The translations under genes were made by a program, and so were the position numbers. Source: Photobacterium proteolyticum (lineage in GTDB: Bacteria; Pseudomonadota; Gammaproteobacteria; Enterobacterales; Vibrionaceae). From it: DNA of 64,000 nucleotides. This document shows, in pieces, positions 53,495 through 63,552 of the stretch (positions are counted from its first letter, which is position 1; each line of letters opens with the position of its first letter). The notes below the pieces were generated by a model. That model saw only the letters and a program-made list of their open reading frames with translations, ran no database searches and had not been told where the DNA came from. Where the stretch lies: the NCBI RefSeq assembly GCF_001939735.1, contig NZ_MJIL01000046.1, forward strand, positions 1 through 64,000, written 5' to 3'.

Positions 53495-54136
53495 CTAAAT
53501 GCTGACTCTAATAGAAATTCCGAGCCAAGTGGCCTTCTCTCTTTTATTTGAACTAGTATCCCATTGCTCTATCGCGTCCCAATTTAACTGATGATCGTTG
53601 AGTTCGGAATCAAACCATTCACCCTTGTCATTATTGGCGACAAAGTGGAGGCTGTCTGGAAAAGCTATGACTGAGATAAGCAGTTGCCCGCCAAGCATAG
53701 CAGGCTGGTCATTTAGTACTGTGATAGGGGCTTTTAACTGATTGAGAAGCTCAAATTCGAAAGGAAACAGAGTCTGTAAGTATGTGTAATGAGTGCTATC
53801 AGCGATTACTACTTCAGTTTTTAGCCCTAATTTATTGAGCACATATAACACAGCGGCTAATGAGTTAGAGCCAGAACCATCGATGTAGGCAGGATCTTTT
53901 CCTTCAGACAATATGCCTGTTACTGAGTAGATCTTTAAGGCGAGTTCATTCAAGTTATAGGCTGATGTTAAATCTACTAATTCACCGTTGAAATTCTTTT
54001 CTTTAAAATTATATTTATTGATTTCTGTCAGCAATACGTGTGGTAGTAATTTCAATGCGTATAAACATGCAACAATGCAATAGGGGCCACAGTAGGCACT
54101 TCCTTTGGGTTGCCTTAAGTTTGGAAACTTGTTCAT
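53495..54136 (-). CDS. putative papain-fold / C39-like cysteine protease
   Basis: 213 residues. The N-terminal SAYCGPYCIVACLYA resembles the nucleophile segment of C39/papain-like peptidases (candidate Cys16), and DSLHFVANNDKGEWFDSEL resembles their His...Asp segment (His164, Asp176). The middle part is not recognisable. There is no signal peptide. It lies in AT-rich DNA between a chemoreceptor and a lipoprotein gene, next to a dispersed repeat, with the look of an acquired gene. The protease call is by pattern only; other transglutaminase-like folds are possible. Confidence 0.5.
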   Translation of the reverse strand: MNKFPNLRQPKGSAYCGPYCIVACLYALKLLPHVLLTEINKYNFKEKNFNGELVDLTSAYNLNELALKIYSVTGILSEGKDPAYIDGSGSNSLAAVLYVLNKLGLKTEVVIADSTHYTYLQTLFPFEFELLNQLKAPITVLNDQPAMLGGQLLISVIAFPDSLHFVANNDKGEWFDSELNDHQLNWDAIEQWDTSSNKREKATWLGISIRVSI

Positions 54137-54636
54137 TCATGTAATCCGAGTACTTGATTAAGAATATTAAATTGGTATAAAGCGAGGTTATTAAATAAAT
54201 ATTGCCCACTAATTCTGATGGCCTTTTATTAACCATTAGGGGAAATAATATGTGAGAGAACGGTATTGACATATTTGTAGTTAATATAAATGCGAGAGAA
54301 ACCGCATGAAACTAATGTTATGAGAGCTCAAGCGACATAATATTCTGGATCTTCCTCCAATGCATCGCTAGCCAATAGCTCAACACCTAGGATGGTGAAT
54401 TGGCTTGCGTCCCCGATAACACAATCATGATTGAGATCAATACTTTGCTCCTTCTCTTATACAAGCAGTAACTTGTCCCCCGGACGGGGGATGCTGATCG
54501 TCATCCTAAGTTCTATAACCGTCAATAAGTGAGATTCACCCAGCTCAATAGCAAAGATGATCTGGTAAAGATGGGTCACTTTGAGCCAGCTATTGACGTT
54601 GGGATGTCTTTTCGTAGAAGAGATACAAGGAACCGT
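54137..54636. other. AT-rich intergenic stretch with two possible peptides
   Basis: About 500 bases of AT-rich DNA. On the minus strand, AAGGAG precedes by 6 bases an ATT (54441-54439) that opens 37 codons ending at 54328 (ending EEDPEYYVA). A 15-codon frame ends just before it. A CCCCC-GGAC-GGGGG hairpin lies at about 54477-54490. The 36 codons upstream of the lipoprotein start remain open but look non-coding. No family could be assigned. Confidence 0.3.
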
Positions 54637-57600
54637 ATGATGAAACAACATCCTCTTGCTATCGCAGTAGGGCTGGGGACCCTATTGATGCTAGCGGGCT
54701 GTAACGATGACAGCAGCAACAACAACACAGCTGTTGAAACGCCTCAGCCTAACCCGCAACCCCAGACGACCATGAGCGTGACAGCAATTGATGGTTATCT
54801 TAATAAAGCAACGGTCTGGCTGGATCTCGACAGAGACTACCAGCTTGACGCCAATGAGCCGAAGAGCAAAAGCGGCGATAAGGGGTATACAGAGTTGGAT
54901 GTCACCGGGATTGATAATCCTGAGCAATATCCCATTGTTGTCAAGGCTATTACTGGCGAAACAATCGATGAAGACAACCCGGGTGTAACTGTTTCGAAAA
55001 ACTTCATCATGTCGGCGCCTGCGGGGAGTGAAGTGGTTAGCCCCTTGACGACAATGGTTGATATGAAAGTACGTAGCGAAGGCATACCTGTCGAGCAGGC
55101 GGTAATAGACATTGCCAGTATGCTTGGCATTGAAGCGGAGTTGCTTACGGAAGATTATGGTGACAATAACCCACAAATTGATACCGTCGCGGTTAAGCTC
55201 GTACAACAATCAGCGAAGTCGATCGTATCAGCCGGCGTATTACCCAACGATGAAGATGCACTGAATGAAAGTAACCTCGCAGATACCCTTGTTGATGTCT
55301 TGGATAGCGGAGATGAAGTGGGCACGGCACTGAAGAGTGATCGAGGCGATGAGGTTGGTGATGATTATGACTTTGATCGTATAGTCAACGAAAGTAAGAA
55401 TGTTGAATCTGACAAAGATAAAGACGGTGTCGCCGATTCTGAAGATAAATTCCCCGAGGACAGCACTGAGTGGGCTGATACCGACGGTGATGGCTATGGT
55501 GACAATTTAGCTGACAAGTTCCCGCAAGACAGTACCGAGTGGGCAGACAGCGACGGCGACGGTTATGGTGACGAGGCTGCCGATAAATTCCCTGAGGATA
55601 GCACCGAGTGGGCCGATACTGACGGTGACGGTTATGGCGATAACTTTGCCGATGTGTTCCCTGAAGACAGTACCGAATGGGCAGATAGCGATGGTGACAA
55701 TTATGGTGACAATGTCGCCGATAAATTCCCTGAAGACAATACTGAATGGGCAGACAGTGACGATGATGGATATGGTGACAATCTAGCTGACAGGTTCCCG
55801 GAAGATAGCACCGAGTGGCTTGACTCAGACGATGACAATGTCGGTGATAATAGTGACAGTTATCCTGACAACGCTGAAAAGTCGGTTGCCGATACAACGA
55901 CCACTGTCAACAATACGGGCCCGGTCATGATCTCCTTGCTCAGTGACGTGCGTGAACTGAACACCAATACAACCTCTGTGGTAGAAACGTTTAATAGCGG
56001 TAACATCAGAACAACCAAGATTACAACGTATTCTATGGTTGGCAGTAACCGCTATTTCGGAAAAGAAAATGAAGTCAGTGATCTGTCTCCAGCCGGTGAA
56101 TTGGTACGGACACGGGGTTGGGAATATGATTTTAACCTCGATGGTGTCGTGGGCTTCAGAGGGAAAGCTTTTGAGCAGGGAAGCCGCACCTCGGAGGGGG
56201 AAACCTTCTGGCGATATATCGATGAATCGAGCGCTCAACCTGAAGGGGGAGACAATGGGGCGGACTCTCGCCAGTTTGACAACCTTGATCTTGCGGCGCA
56301 AATAGCAGCCAAAGATCTTACTGGGGTTGATGCCATACAGCACATTATTCAAACCAACGAACAAGGTGAGAGTAGCGACAAGGTCACGCAAGATGTTAAG
56401 CAATACCCAACTGACGGTTTTGATTTTGAAGCCGAACAATATATTCCTGAATACCAGTATCAGACGATTGCGACATTTAGTGGCGGGCTGCTTACTGGCT
56501 TCGAAGAGTTGAGAGACTGGAATGCTGATGGTCTGGTTAACGTCAGTCTTCAGCTTACTGATGTTGATGCGCAGGGCTACACCTTCGCCTATCAGCGTCC
56601 GGTTTGGTCAAATCCTCATAACACCGATTTTGAAGAGTATTCTCACTATACCTATGTCCAGGGCAAAGCCGGAGAACTTGGACCGCAGTGGTATGAAGTT
56701 AATCGACAAATCAGTTGGCAGGACGGGTTAAAAACAGCTACTCAGTCCGGCAAGCGCTTCTTGCTTGATGAAACAGACGGGCGTCACCAGAAACGGATGG
56801 ATGAGGCTAATCCTAATGGAGTGCTATTTAGTCAGTATACGACACAAACCCGTGAAGTCAGCGATAGTGAGAAAGTGGAATCATCCAGTTGGGCGAGCTT
56901 TGCAGTAGATGACAACTACTTCGGCCAAGACAGGGAAAACTTCACTGTATTAACAAACGATATGGGGCAGGATTATAAAGTGTTCCAACGCTTGGACAAT
57001 GGGATGTGGCTTGGGCATCGCTTTGCTGAATGGGGAACTCAAAACATTGTCGACTTAACCGGTAAGGTTGAAGCCCTTCGAGCCGCGAACTATGAGTTAG
57101 CTCAAATAACATCAGAGCAAATCCCCGGACTGAGTAACTACGATGGCAAAGTCCTAACACCGTCATTCCGAATTGATGACAGTGGCCAGCCTGTGGTTTG
57201 GCACCTTATCACCAATAACTCGGCAATTACGGGCAGTGATGATGGAAAGTATCAGTTACTAGATATTACATTGACAGATAACGGTATCAAGAATGGTTGG
57301 CTAGTCAATGATAACGGAGTTGGAACGGTCGTTATTTCGGTTCCCTTTAGCGCAGAGCCTTGGGATTGGTATAACGCTTACTGGCGTATGATGGTTGAAA
57401 TCAGTACCATCAATACCAATGAGGGAGGTAACAGCTATAGCTGGACCAGCTGGCTTGGTGAGTTCTATCTTGATCAGGCGCAGGCAACGGCCCGCGCGTT
57501 AGAGCTAGGTATAGGAGTTAAAGAGTATGCCGTATGTTCTGAAGGTGATACTGAATGGGATGACGTTAATGATGTACCGGCTGCAAGTCCTAGTTATCAG

Positions 57601-58911
57601 GAGTTTGTTGCCAGTGCGACTAGCTGCCAATATGAAGCTGTGACGGTTTCTGATATTGGAGGTAAAGCATTTTATCGGACGAATAGCCGTGGTGAGCTTC
57701 GCCATTGGGTGCTTAATGCTGACGGAACTGGCCAGTACTTCAAAAACGGTTACCCGAATGGTCAATTTACCTGGGAAATCAACTCAGAAGGGATTGTTGT
57801 CATTGATTACGGTAACGGTGATTTAGATTATTTCGCTTATGTCAACAAGGATGATACCCGTATTAGTTTCAAGCTCTATAGTGAGTGGAATGAAGACGGA
57901 CAAGACCTGAAAGAGGTTTGGTCATCGGGCTTTACATATAATCGCCCAGAAAACTATACCGTTCGTAGTTGTAAAGTTGATTTAGCAACAACCAGCGCAA
58001 CAATGGCTGATTTTTCCACTGCGATACAATCATGTGGCGGTCATCACTTCATAACAGAAGAAGATGCCGCTGGAATTGCCAATATCAAGTTTGTTCGTGT
58101 ACGTGGCGACGGTGATACTCGGGCGTATCAGTTTAATGCCGATAACACCGTTGATTACTATCGCGCAGGTGAAAGCCGTTTAAGTACAACGCGTCGTTGG
58201 GAACGAACCGATGAGGGATATCTCAAAATTACTTGGGATACCGCAAACCCTGAAGAGTATATGCTACTGGCTAACCTGCTGTATTCGGACAATCAAAGTA
58301 GCTTTATTGCCTACGATGTTTACCATGATGACGGACAATGGTTCAAAGAGGTATGGAGCTTTGTTTTCCGTGAATATGAAGGCAACAAGATCACTGAATG
58401 CATTGAAGGAAACAGCCCGTGGAACAATGAGCTTGACCAACCTTCAGCCTTTAACGTTATTGACGATTATTATGCCGCGACTGAAAGTTGCCGGGTAATG
58501 ACTGACGATAAGGCACTGAAGTTCACTGAAGACATGCTGGTGGGTAATAATGACAAGTCTACATTGTGGGCACTGCTCTATACCGAAGGCATTAATGAAC
58601 AGGGAGAGCCTATCTATAAAGAGGATGAGCGGCTACGTTTTGATCCAAACAATAAAGGCGCTTTTGTAGATGCCGAAGACGGCGAGTTTGGCTTTGACTG
58701 GCAGCTTGACGATGGTCAGCTACTGCTGTCTATAACCCATCAGGATTATGCAGGTTCCACGGAAAAAATGTCCATCGTTGAAACAGATGGTGAATACTTC
58801 TCAGTAAAAACTTTCTGGATAGATACATCCGGTGAGTGGGCAAACCCAGCCCCTGCTGAAGGTGAGGGTGAATTAACGAGCCTTATTCTTAAACAAATCA
58901 GTAAAGACTAA
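54637..58911 (+). CDS. large lipoprotein with thrombospondin-type-3 calcium repeats
   Basis: 1,424 residues. A lipoprotein signal ends in LMLAGC (Cys22), so the protein is anchored to a membrane, probably outer. An N-terminal beta domain (VTAIDGYLNKATVWLDLD) is followed by six 23-residue Asp-rich repeats (D-x-FPEDSTEWADxDGDGYGD), which bind calcium in related proteins. The C-terminal third carries three Cys-bounded modules of about 144 residues that end in KEVWS-type motifs. The start is the ATG after AAGGAACC; open frame further up lacks a ribosome site. The role is probably adhesive or enzymatic at the surface. Confidence 0.85.
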   Translation: MMKQHPLAIAVGLGTLLMLAGCNDDSSNNNTAVETPQPNPQPQTTMSVTAIDGYLNKATVWLDLDRDYQLDANEPKSKSGDKGYTELDVTGIDNPEQYPIVVKAITGETIDEDNPGVTVSKNFIMSAPAGSEVVSPLTTMVDMKVRSEGIPVEQAVIDIASMLGIEAELLTEDYGDNNPQIDTVAVKLVQQSAKSIVSAGVLPNDEDALNESNLADTLVDVLDSGDEVGTALKSDRGDEVGDDYDFDRIVNESKNVESDKDKDGVADSEDKFPEDSTEWADTDGDGYGDNLADKFPQDSTEWADSDGDGYGDEAADKFPEDSTEWADTDGDGYGDNFADVFPEDSTEWADSDGDNYGDNVADKFPEDNTEWADSDDDGYGDNLADRFPEDSTEWLDSDDDNVGDNSDSYPDNAEKSVADTTTTVNNTGPVMISLLSDVRELNTNTTSVVETFNSGNIRTTKITTYSMVGSNRYFGKENEVSDLSPAGELVRTRGWEYDFNLDGVVGFRGKAFEQGSRTSEGETFWRYIDESSAQPEGGDNGADSRQFDNLDLAAQIAAKDLTGVDAIQHIIQTNEQGESSDKVTQDVKQYPTDGFDFEAEQYIPEYQYQTIATFSGGLLTGFEELRDWNADGLVNVSLQLTDVDAQGYTFAYQRPVWSNPHNTDFEEYSHYTYVQGKAGELGPQWYEVNRQISWQDGLKTATQSGKRFLLDETDGRHQKRMDEANPNGVLFSQYTTQTREVSDSEKVESSSWASFAVDDNYFGQDRENFTVLTNDMGQDYKVFQRLDNGMWLGHRFAEWGTQNIVDLTGKVEALRAANYELAQITSEQIPGLSNYDGKVLTPSFRIDDSGQPVVWHLITNNSAITGSDDGKYQLLDITLTDNGIKNGWLVNDNGVGTVVISVPFSAEPWDWYNAYWRMMVEISTINTNEGGNSYSWTSWLGEFYLDQAQATARALELGIGVKEYAVCSEGDTEWDDVNDVPAASPSYQEFVASATSCQYEAVTVSDIGGKAFYRTNSRGELRHWVLNADGTGQYFKNGYPNGQFTWEINSEGIVVIDYGNGDLDYFAYVNKDDTRISFKLYSEWNEDGQDLKEVWSSGFTYNRPENYTVRSCKVDLATTSATMADFSTAIQSCGGHHFITEEDAAGIANIKFVRVRGDGDTRAYQFNADNTVDYYRAGESRLSTTRRWERTDEGYLKITWDTANPEEYMLLANLLYSDNQSSFIAYDVYHDDGQWFKEVWSFVFREYEGNKITECIEGNSPWNNELDQPSAFNVIDDYYAATESCRVMTDDKALKFTEDMLVGNNDKSTLWALLYTEGINEQGEPIYKEDERLRFDPNNKGAFVDAEDGEFGFDWQLDDGQLLLSITHQDYAGSTEKMSIVETDGEYFSVKTFWIDTSGEWANPAPAEGEGELTSLILKQISKD
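55444..55857 (+). repeat. six tandem 69-bp repeats inside the lipoprotein gene
   Basis: Six copies of a 69-base unit encode DKFPEDSTEWADTDGDGYGD-type 23-residue repeats. Copies differ at several codons, and the last is partly degraded (DSDDDNVGDNSDSYPDN). Copy number may vary by slippage or recombination between strains. Confidence 0.88.
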
Positions 58912-58932
58912 TCGCAGTCAGAAACGAAATAT

Positions 58933-58974
58933 ATATCCCCTTATGATCTCATTGATCATAGGGGGATATTTGTT
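58933..58974 (+). terminator. terminator after the lipoprotein gene
   Basis: A long imperfect palindrome ATATCCCCTTATGATC / GATCATAGGGGGATAT with TCATT loop, followed by TTGTT. Confidence 0.85.
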
Positions 58975-58982
58975 ATATACAT

Positions 58983-59255
58983 GATTTTCATGCAATCATT
59001 GTTACCGCGTAAAACGGTGATAATGGATATGTTCTCAGGTATTTTGCACCAAGTATTGGTATTAATGAAGATTTAGCCACAGGTTCAGCACAGTGTTCGT
59101 TAGGTCCGTATTGGTCGGCGCGTTTGTCTCATCGAGTGCTGGAGGTGAGCCAGCTTTCGCCACAAGGTGGATATTTTCAAGTGAGGCAGGCGAGTGTGGA
59201 CAGTATTGCATTAACCGCCAATGTACGATTACAAAAAACAGTAAAGTTAATTTAG
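58983..59255 (+). pseudogene. C-terminal remnant of a PhzF-family isomerase/epimerase gene
   Basis: In one frame, the stretch reads IIVTA-stop-NGDNGYVLRYFAPSIGINED, then LATGSAQCSLGPYW, and ends with TAG at 59253. This is the C-terminal third of PhzF-like proteins, whose usual motifs are RxFAPxxGxxED and ATGSAHC. An internal TAA (59010-59012) interrupts it, and the N-terminal two-thirds and start codon are missing. It directly follows the lipoprotein terminator and precedes a GNAT gene. Confidence 0.75.
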
Positions 59256-59269
59256 AAAGATGGAAAGTA

Positions 59270-59734
59270 ATGAAAATTCGAAAAGCAGATAAATCGGATG
59301 CTGAAGCGATAAGCCAGCTAATCATGCCGTTAACAGAAAAATATATTCTACCGACATGGAGAGAAGATGCGCATGATTTATTGCTCGGCTCCATGGCCCA
59401 GGGGCAAATAGAGCAGTACCTGTCTGATGGATATGTTTATCATGTTGCTGAGAGTCTTGGTGTGGGTATCGTCGGCGTTGTTGGTATGAGAGATAATTCT
59501 CACCTTTATCATTTATTCGTAAGAGATGGCTTCAATGGTCAGGGCCTTTCCTGGCAACTCTGGGAAAAAGCTAAGTCTGAGTGCTTATTAAAAGGTAATA
59601 AAGGTGAATTTACGGTTAATTCGGCCTTGAATGCGGAAGGTGTATATCTCAAGTTTGGTTTTGAAAGAATTGATGGTGTTCGGGAGCGTAATGGAATGGT
59701 TGATATACCTATGAAGCTAAACTGTATTGGTTAA
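59270..59734 (+). CDS. GNAT family N-acetyltransferase
   Basis: 154 residues. MKIRKADKSDAEAISQLI is a typical GNAT opening; GIVGVVGMRDNSHLYHLFV and FNGQGLSWQLWEKA replace the usual RGxGxG loop with NGQGLS, and VYLKFGFERIDG is the last motif. The start ATG has TGGAAAG upstream. The gene lies 15 bases after the PhzF remnant, perhaps once co-transcribed with it. The acceptor is unknown. Confidence 0.82.
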   Translation: MKIRKADKSDAEAISQLIMPLTEKYILPTWREDAHDLLLGSMAQGQIEQYLSDGYVYHVAESLGVGIVGVVGMRDNSHLYHLFVRDGFNGQGLSWQLWEKAKSECLLKGNKGEFTVNSALNAEGVYLKFGFERIDGVRERNGMVDIPMKLNCIG

Positions 59735-59913
59735 TAGTCTCGTTGAACTAGAGAAGTATGATGTTTTACTTTGCTGATGAATAATTATTAAGTATGTAGT
59801 TACTTGAGTCGGTGTGCAATTAATGTATTTGTCATTTGCAAGATTGCCAAAGCTGTGAAAGACTAAAAATTGTTGTTATAGATAAACTTACTGTCTAGGT
59901 GTTTATCAACACA

Positions 59914-59953
59914 ACTTCGTATAACCCCATTAATAGGGCATGGGGAGCATGAT
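59914..59953 (+). promoter_or_regulatory. hairpin covering the ribosome site of adenine deaminase, purine-aptamer P2-like
   Basis: CTTCGTATAA is followed by CCCCAT and ATGGGG, a perfect 6-bp stem with a TAATAGGGC loop. The 3' arm contains GGGGAG, the Shine-Dalgarno of the gene starting at 59954. The UAUAA and P2/L2 pattern recalls the 5' half of purine riboswitches (as upstream of add in V. vulnificus), but no J2/3 GUUUCUACC or P3 follows, so an intact riboswitch is not present. Confidence 0.4.
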
Positions 59954-60955
59954 ATGAAAGAATTTATTTGTGGTTTACCCAAAGTCGAACTTCATCTTCA
60001 TATTGAAGGTTCGCTTGAGCCTGAGCTTATGTTTGAGCTTGCTAAACGTAATCAGGTAGCGATTCCGTATAATACGCCTCAAGAAGTGCGTGATGCCTAT
60101 GAGTTTCATAACTTACAGTCTTTTCTCGATATCTATTACCAGGGCGCGAACGTACTTATTCATGAACAGGACTTTTTCGATTTAACCTGGGCTTATCTTC
60201 TCCGTTGCCGAGAAGATAACGTTTTGCATACTGAGATATTCTTCGATCCCCAAACACACACTAGCCGGGGGATAGAATTTGATACCGTGATTAGTGGGAT
60301 CCATGGTGCGCTTGTTCAGGCCCAGCATGAACTGGGGATAACCAGTCAGCTGATTATGTGTTTTTTGCGCCACCTTGACGAGGCGTCGGCTTTTGAAACG
60401 CTGGAACAGGCATTACCACATAAGGATAAGATCATTGCCGTTGGGCTCGATTCATCCGAGCAGGGGCATCCACCGCAAAAGTTTGAAAATGTCTTTCAGA
60501 AAGCATTGACGGAAGGATTCCTGACAGTGGCGCATGCTGGTGAAGAAGGACCAGCGCAAAATATTGATGATGCTTTAGCATTGCTGGGAACTGCGCGCAT
60601 AGATCATGGTGTACGTTGTGTCGAAGATGAAGCGCTGGTGGAGCGGTTGATTGAAGATAAGGTTCCGCTAACCGTTTGTCCGTTATCAAATACCAAGCTT
60701 AAAGTCTTTGAGGATATGGGGCAGCACAATGTTGTTGACCTACTTCGTCGGGGCGTGTGTGTGACGTTGAATTCGGATGATCCGGCGTATTTTGGCGGTT
60801 ATATGAATGCCAATTTTCTTGCGGTTGTCAAAGCACACCCGATGAGCAAAGAAGAAGTCGCCCAGTTTACATTGAACGCCATTGAAGCCAGTTTTATTTC
60901 GGAGAGTGAGAAACTTCGCCTCCAGAAAGAGACATTGATCTATTTGGCACAGTAA
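59954..60955 (+). CDS. adenine deaminase (adenosine-deaminase-like amidohydrolase)
   Basis: 333 residues. Zinc/catalytic marks: [19 protein letters not shown] (HxH), VAHAGEEGP (His and Glu), [11 protein letters not shown] (His) and [11 protein letters not shown] (Asp-Asp). The opening [38 protein letters not shown] and [11 protein letters not shown] mark the adenine-deaminase subgroup, which makes hypoxanthine from adenine, and not the adenosine enzyme. Subgroup assignment is from sequence memory. Ribosome site GGGGAG lies in a hairpin. Confidence 0.85.
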   Translation: MKEFICGLPKVELHLHIEGSLEPELMFELAKRNQVAIPYNTPQEVRDAYEFHNLQSFLDIYYQGANVLIHEQDFFDLTWAYLLRCREDNVLHTEIFFDPQTHTSRGIEFDTVISGIHGALVQAQHELGITSQLIMCFLRHLDEASAFETLEQALPHKDKIIAVGLDSSEQGHPPQKFENVFQKALTEGFLTVAHAGEEGPAQNIDDALALLGTARIDHGVRCVEDEALVERLIEDKVPLTVCPLSNTKLKVFEDMGQHNVVDLLRRGVCVTLNSDDPAYFGGYMNANFLAVVKAHPMSKEEVAQFTLNAIEASFISESEKLRLQKETLIYLAQ

Positions 60956-60968
60956 ATGAGTGAAAGAA

Positions 60969-60995
60969 GCTCAGGGCAAAGGTCCCTGAGCCTCT
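60969..60995. terminator. terminator between adenine deaminase and chitinase genes
   Basis: GCTCAGGG (60969-60976) pairs with CCCTGAGC (60984-60991). Located between convergent genes; CTCTTGCTT follows on the plus strand, so the T-tail is poor. Confidence 0.7.
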
Positions 60996-61018
60996 TGCTT
61001 ATACATGTGCAGTTTTTC

Positions 61019-63552
61019 CTATTTGCCGTTCATAGCCTTGAGTTTGTCACCTACCGGGCCGGAGAAATTATACCCGTCGTGTTTGTCCCAGTTGATAGAC
61101 CATGTCATTACCCCGCCGAAGTTTGGATACAGCTTGGCTGGAACAACCGTACCGCAGCTTGTGCCTACTGTTAGGCAGTCAAGGGCATTAACAATGTTTT
61201 GTATCGGGGCCTGACCGGAGTTAGCTGAGCTTGGACCGGACGGCAAGCCAATAGCCACCTGATCATCGCGTAATGGCTGGAACATAGTGCCGTCAGCAAG
61301 CTCGAACCCTTCGACGAGCATTTTTGCCGACGCTACCATCATATCAACTGACCCTTCAGGCGCTGCACCCGGCATGTACGGATTGGCTAATCCACCATTG
61401 TTATATAGTTGAACATGCAACAGGTTAAGCATATCTCTAAGCTGATCGATAACCGGAATATAGGCTCCCCAAATGCCGGAGTAGGCAATCATACCGCCCT
61501 GAACATAAGGGTGTTCAGGTGCCATGGTGAGATACATATTTCCGCCTGTATTGGCCTCAATCTGTTTTAGCGCTCGTGGTAAACGTGCCTGAATTTGAGT
61601 GTCGTGCAGCAGGTTGGAACCACTTTCAAGGTCGATATCCAAGCCATCGAAGCCCCAATCTTTAATGATCTGGGTGAGACTGTTGACGAAGTTGACTTCA
61701 TCCGCGTCCGTGTTGAGCGTAATAGTACCTTCGGCTCCGCCAAGAGACAGAACAATGACTTTGCCCTGAGCCCTCAAGTCACGGACATCTTGTTTGAAGT
61801 GCTCTGGATTTAGTGCCGGGCAGGTGCTGTGGATGTCACCGGCATAAAGGTTGAAATGTACGGTACCATCGCTGTTTCTGTCATTGTCTGCAAAGGCGAT
61901 ATCAATCACATCCCACGCCGGAGAAATGTCTCGAAGGCGCATAGGGCAGCCGGCACCGTTGACGAAGTTGTGCCAATAGCCAATGAGTTTATGTTTAGTG
62001 GACGATTTTTCGATAACCTTGACGCTGGCTGTGGCGGAGATGGCCGTTGTGCCTTGTGTGTTGGTTGCTATGGCCATGACGTTATAGCTACCTGCAGAGC
62101 CGGCAGTCCAGTTGGCTGTATACGGTGCCGTTGTATCGGTAGCGACGATGGTGCCGTTGACCTGGAAGTCCACCTTTTGCACGGAACCATTGAGAGATTC
62201 TGCAGTAGCCGCGAAATTAAAGGCCTGACCTAAGCTGACAGTCGTACCACTGGCCGGTGAGGTCAGGCTGGTAACAAGGGCTTGGTCGCTGATGCTTACC
62301 AGAACAGAAGATTCCCCGTTATTCCCTTCGTTATCGGTAGCGACTGCTTTAATCGCGACATCACCGAGCCCCACGGCTTGCCAGCTGGCGGAGTAGGGGG
62401 CTGTAGTGTCAGTGCCGATTTTTTGGTTGCCCGCAAAAAACGCTACCTGGCTAACCGTGCCGTCTGAGTCGGTTGCATGAACATTGATAGCTACAGTACT
62501 GCCTGCTAGAACGGTACTGTTATCGGCAGGAGAGATTATGCTGACTTCAGGTACGATGGCACAGATACCCAGATCAGTCCAAGCATCAGGCCAGTATTGG
62601 CCTTTACCTGGTTCATAGGCCCATGCGGAATCAGAGGAACACCAACCTGCCACATTACAGCGGTATTTGTGGTTATTATGCTGGACGATATTACCGACTT
62701 GGTACGCCTTGCCTGCAGTATAGGCAGGTATACCGGCACAGCCTCCGCCTGCATTTCCACCGCTGATAGCAACGGTGACAGTTTCGCTGAAGGTGAAGGC
62801 GTTATCTATATCGGTCGCTTTGGCTTTAAAACTTCGGCTACCTGCTTGTGCTGTCCATAGGTATTCATAAGGGGCACTCGTATCCGTCCCAATAATTTGG
62901 TCATCAATATAGAAATCAACTTTAGCGACTGGTCCTTTGTCATCAGTTGCGTTTGCTGTGAGGGTAATACTGTTGCCGGCAACGATTTGCGACGATGCGG
63001 TAGGGTTGATTAGGTCAATCGAAGGCGGTAGGTTGCCGGTGGTACTGACAACAGAAATCGTGACGGTGTCACTGTTCGTTTATCAGTCACGATTGCTTCG
63101 ATCTGATGGTTACCGACTTCCGACATCCAGTCTAGCGTGTACGGGGGAGCGGAAATGACGCCAAGTGATTGCGTTCCCAGCAAGAATTCAACGCTATCTA
63201 CGCTGCCGTCAGAATCACTGGCTTTTGCTGTCAGCACAACGATGTTATTTTCAGTAAATTGTGCATTGGCCAGCGGGGAAGTGAGGGTGATAACAGGTAG
63301 TTGGTTGCCTGGGTTTGTACCACACTGCCCAAGATTGGTCCATTCTTGCCATGGCCCTGAATGGTTTGCCGGATCATTGCCGATATTCCACCAGTTAGCC
63401 TCATAAGCTATATTCTTGCTCTGAACTTGTGTACCGGTGTTATAAGCCGTTCCCTGTTCCCAATTAGCAAGTTGAGAACAATTGACTGCATAGGCTTGAC
63501 CGGCAGCACTAATACTTAACAGTATTGCCGTTGCCATCAACGATTTTTGCAT
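61019..63552 (-). CDS. multidomain GH18 chitinase with a frameshift near 63080
   Basis: Starting at ATG 63552 (AGGAA upstream): signal peptide (cut after AYA, about 22), CBM5/12 chitin-binding module (ANWEQGTAYNTGTQV), and an Ig-like domain. The frame then breaks near 63079-63081. In the shifted frame it continues without a stop: Ig-like domain, second CBM5/12 (AYQVGNIVQHNNHKYRC), two more Ig-like domains and GH18 with catalytic DGLDIDLE and the C-terminal MTWSINWD. One extra base (AAAA for AAA on the coding strand) would restore an 844-residue protein. It would hydrolyse chitin outside the cell. Confidence 0.88.

Noticed and set aside
59090..59215. Possible integron attC site (GTTAGGT seen)
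   Set aside because: The matching RYYYAAC core is absent in the right order, and the stretch reads as the C-terminal PhzF remnant.
59914..59990. Intact purine riboswitch upstream of adenine deaminase
   Set aside because: Only the 5' half pattern is present; the start codon falls where J2/3 and P3 should be.
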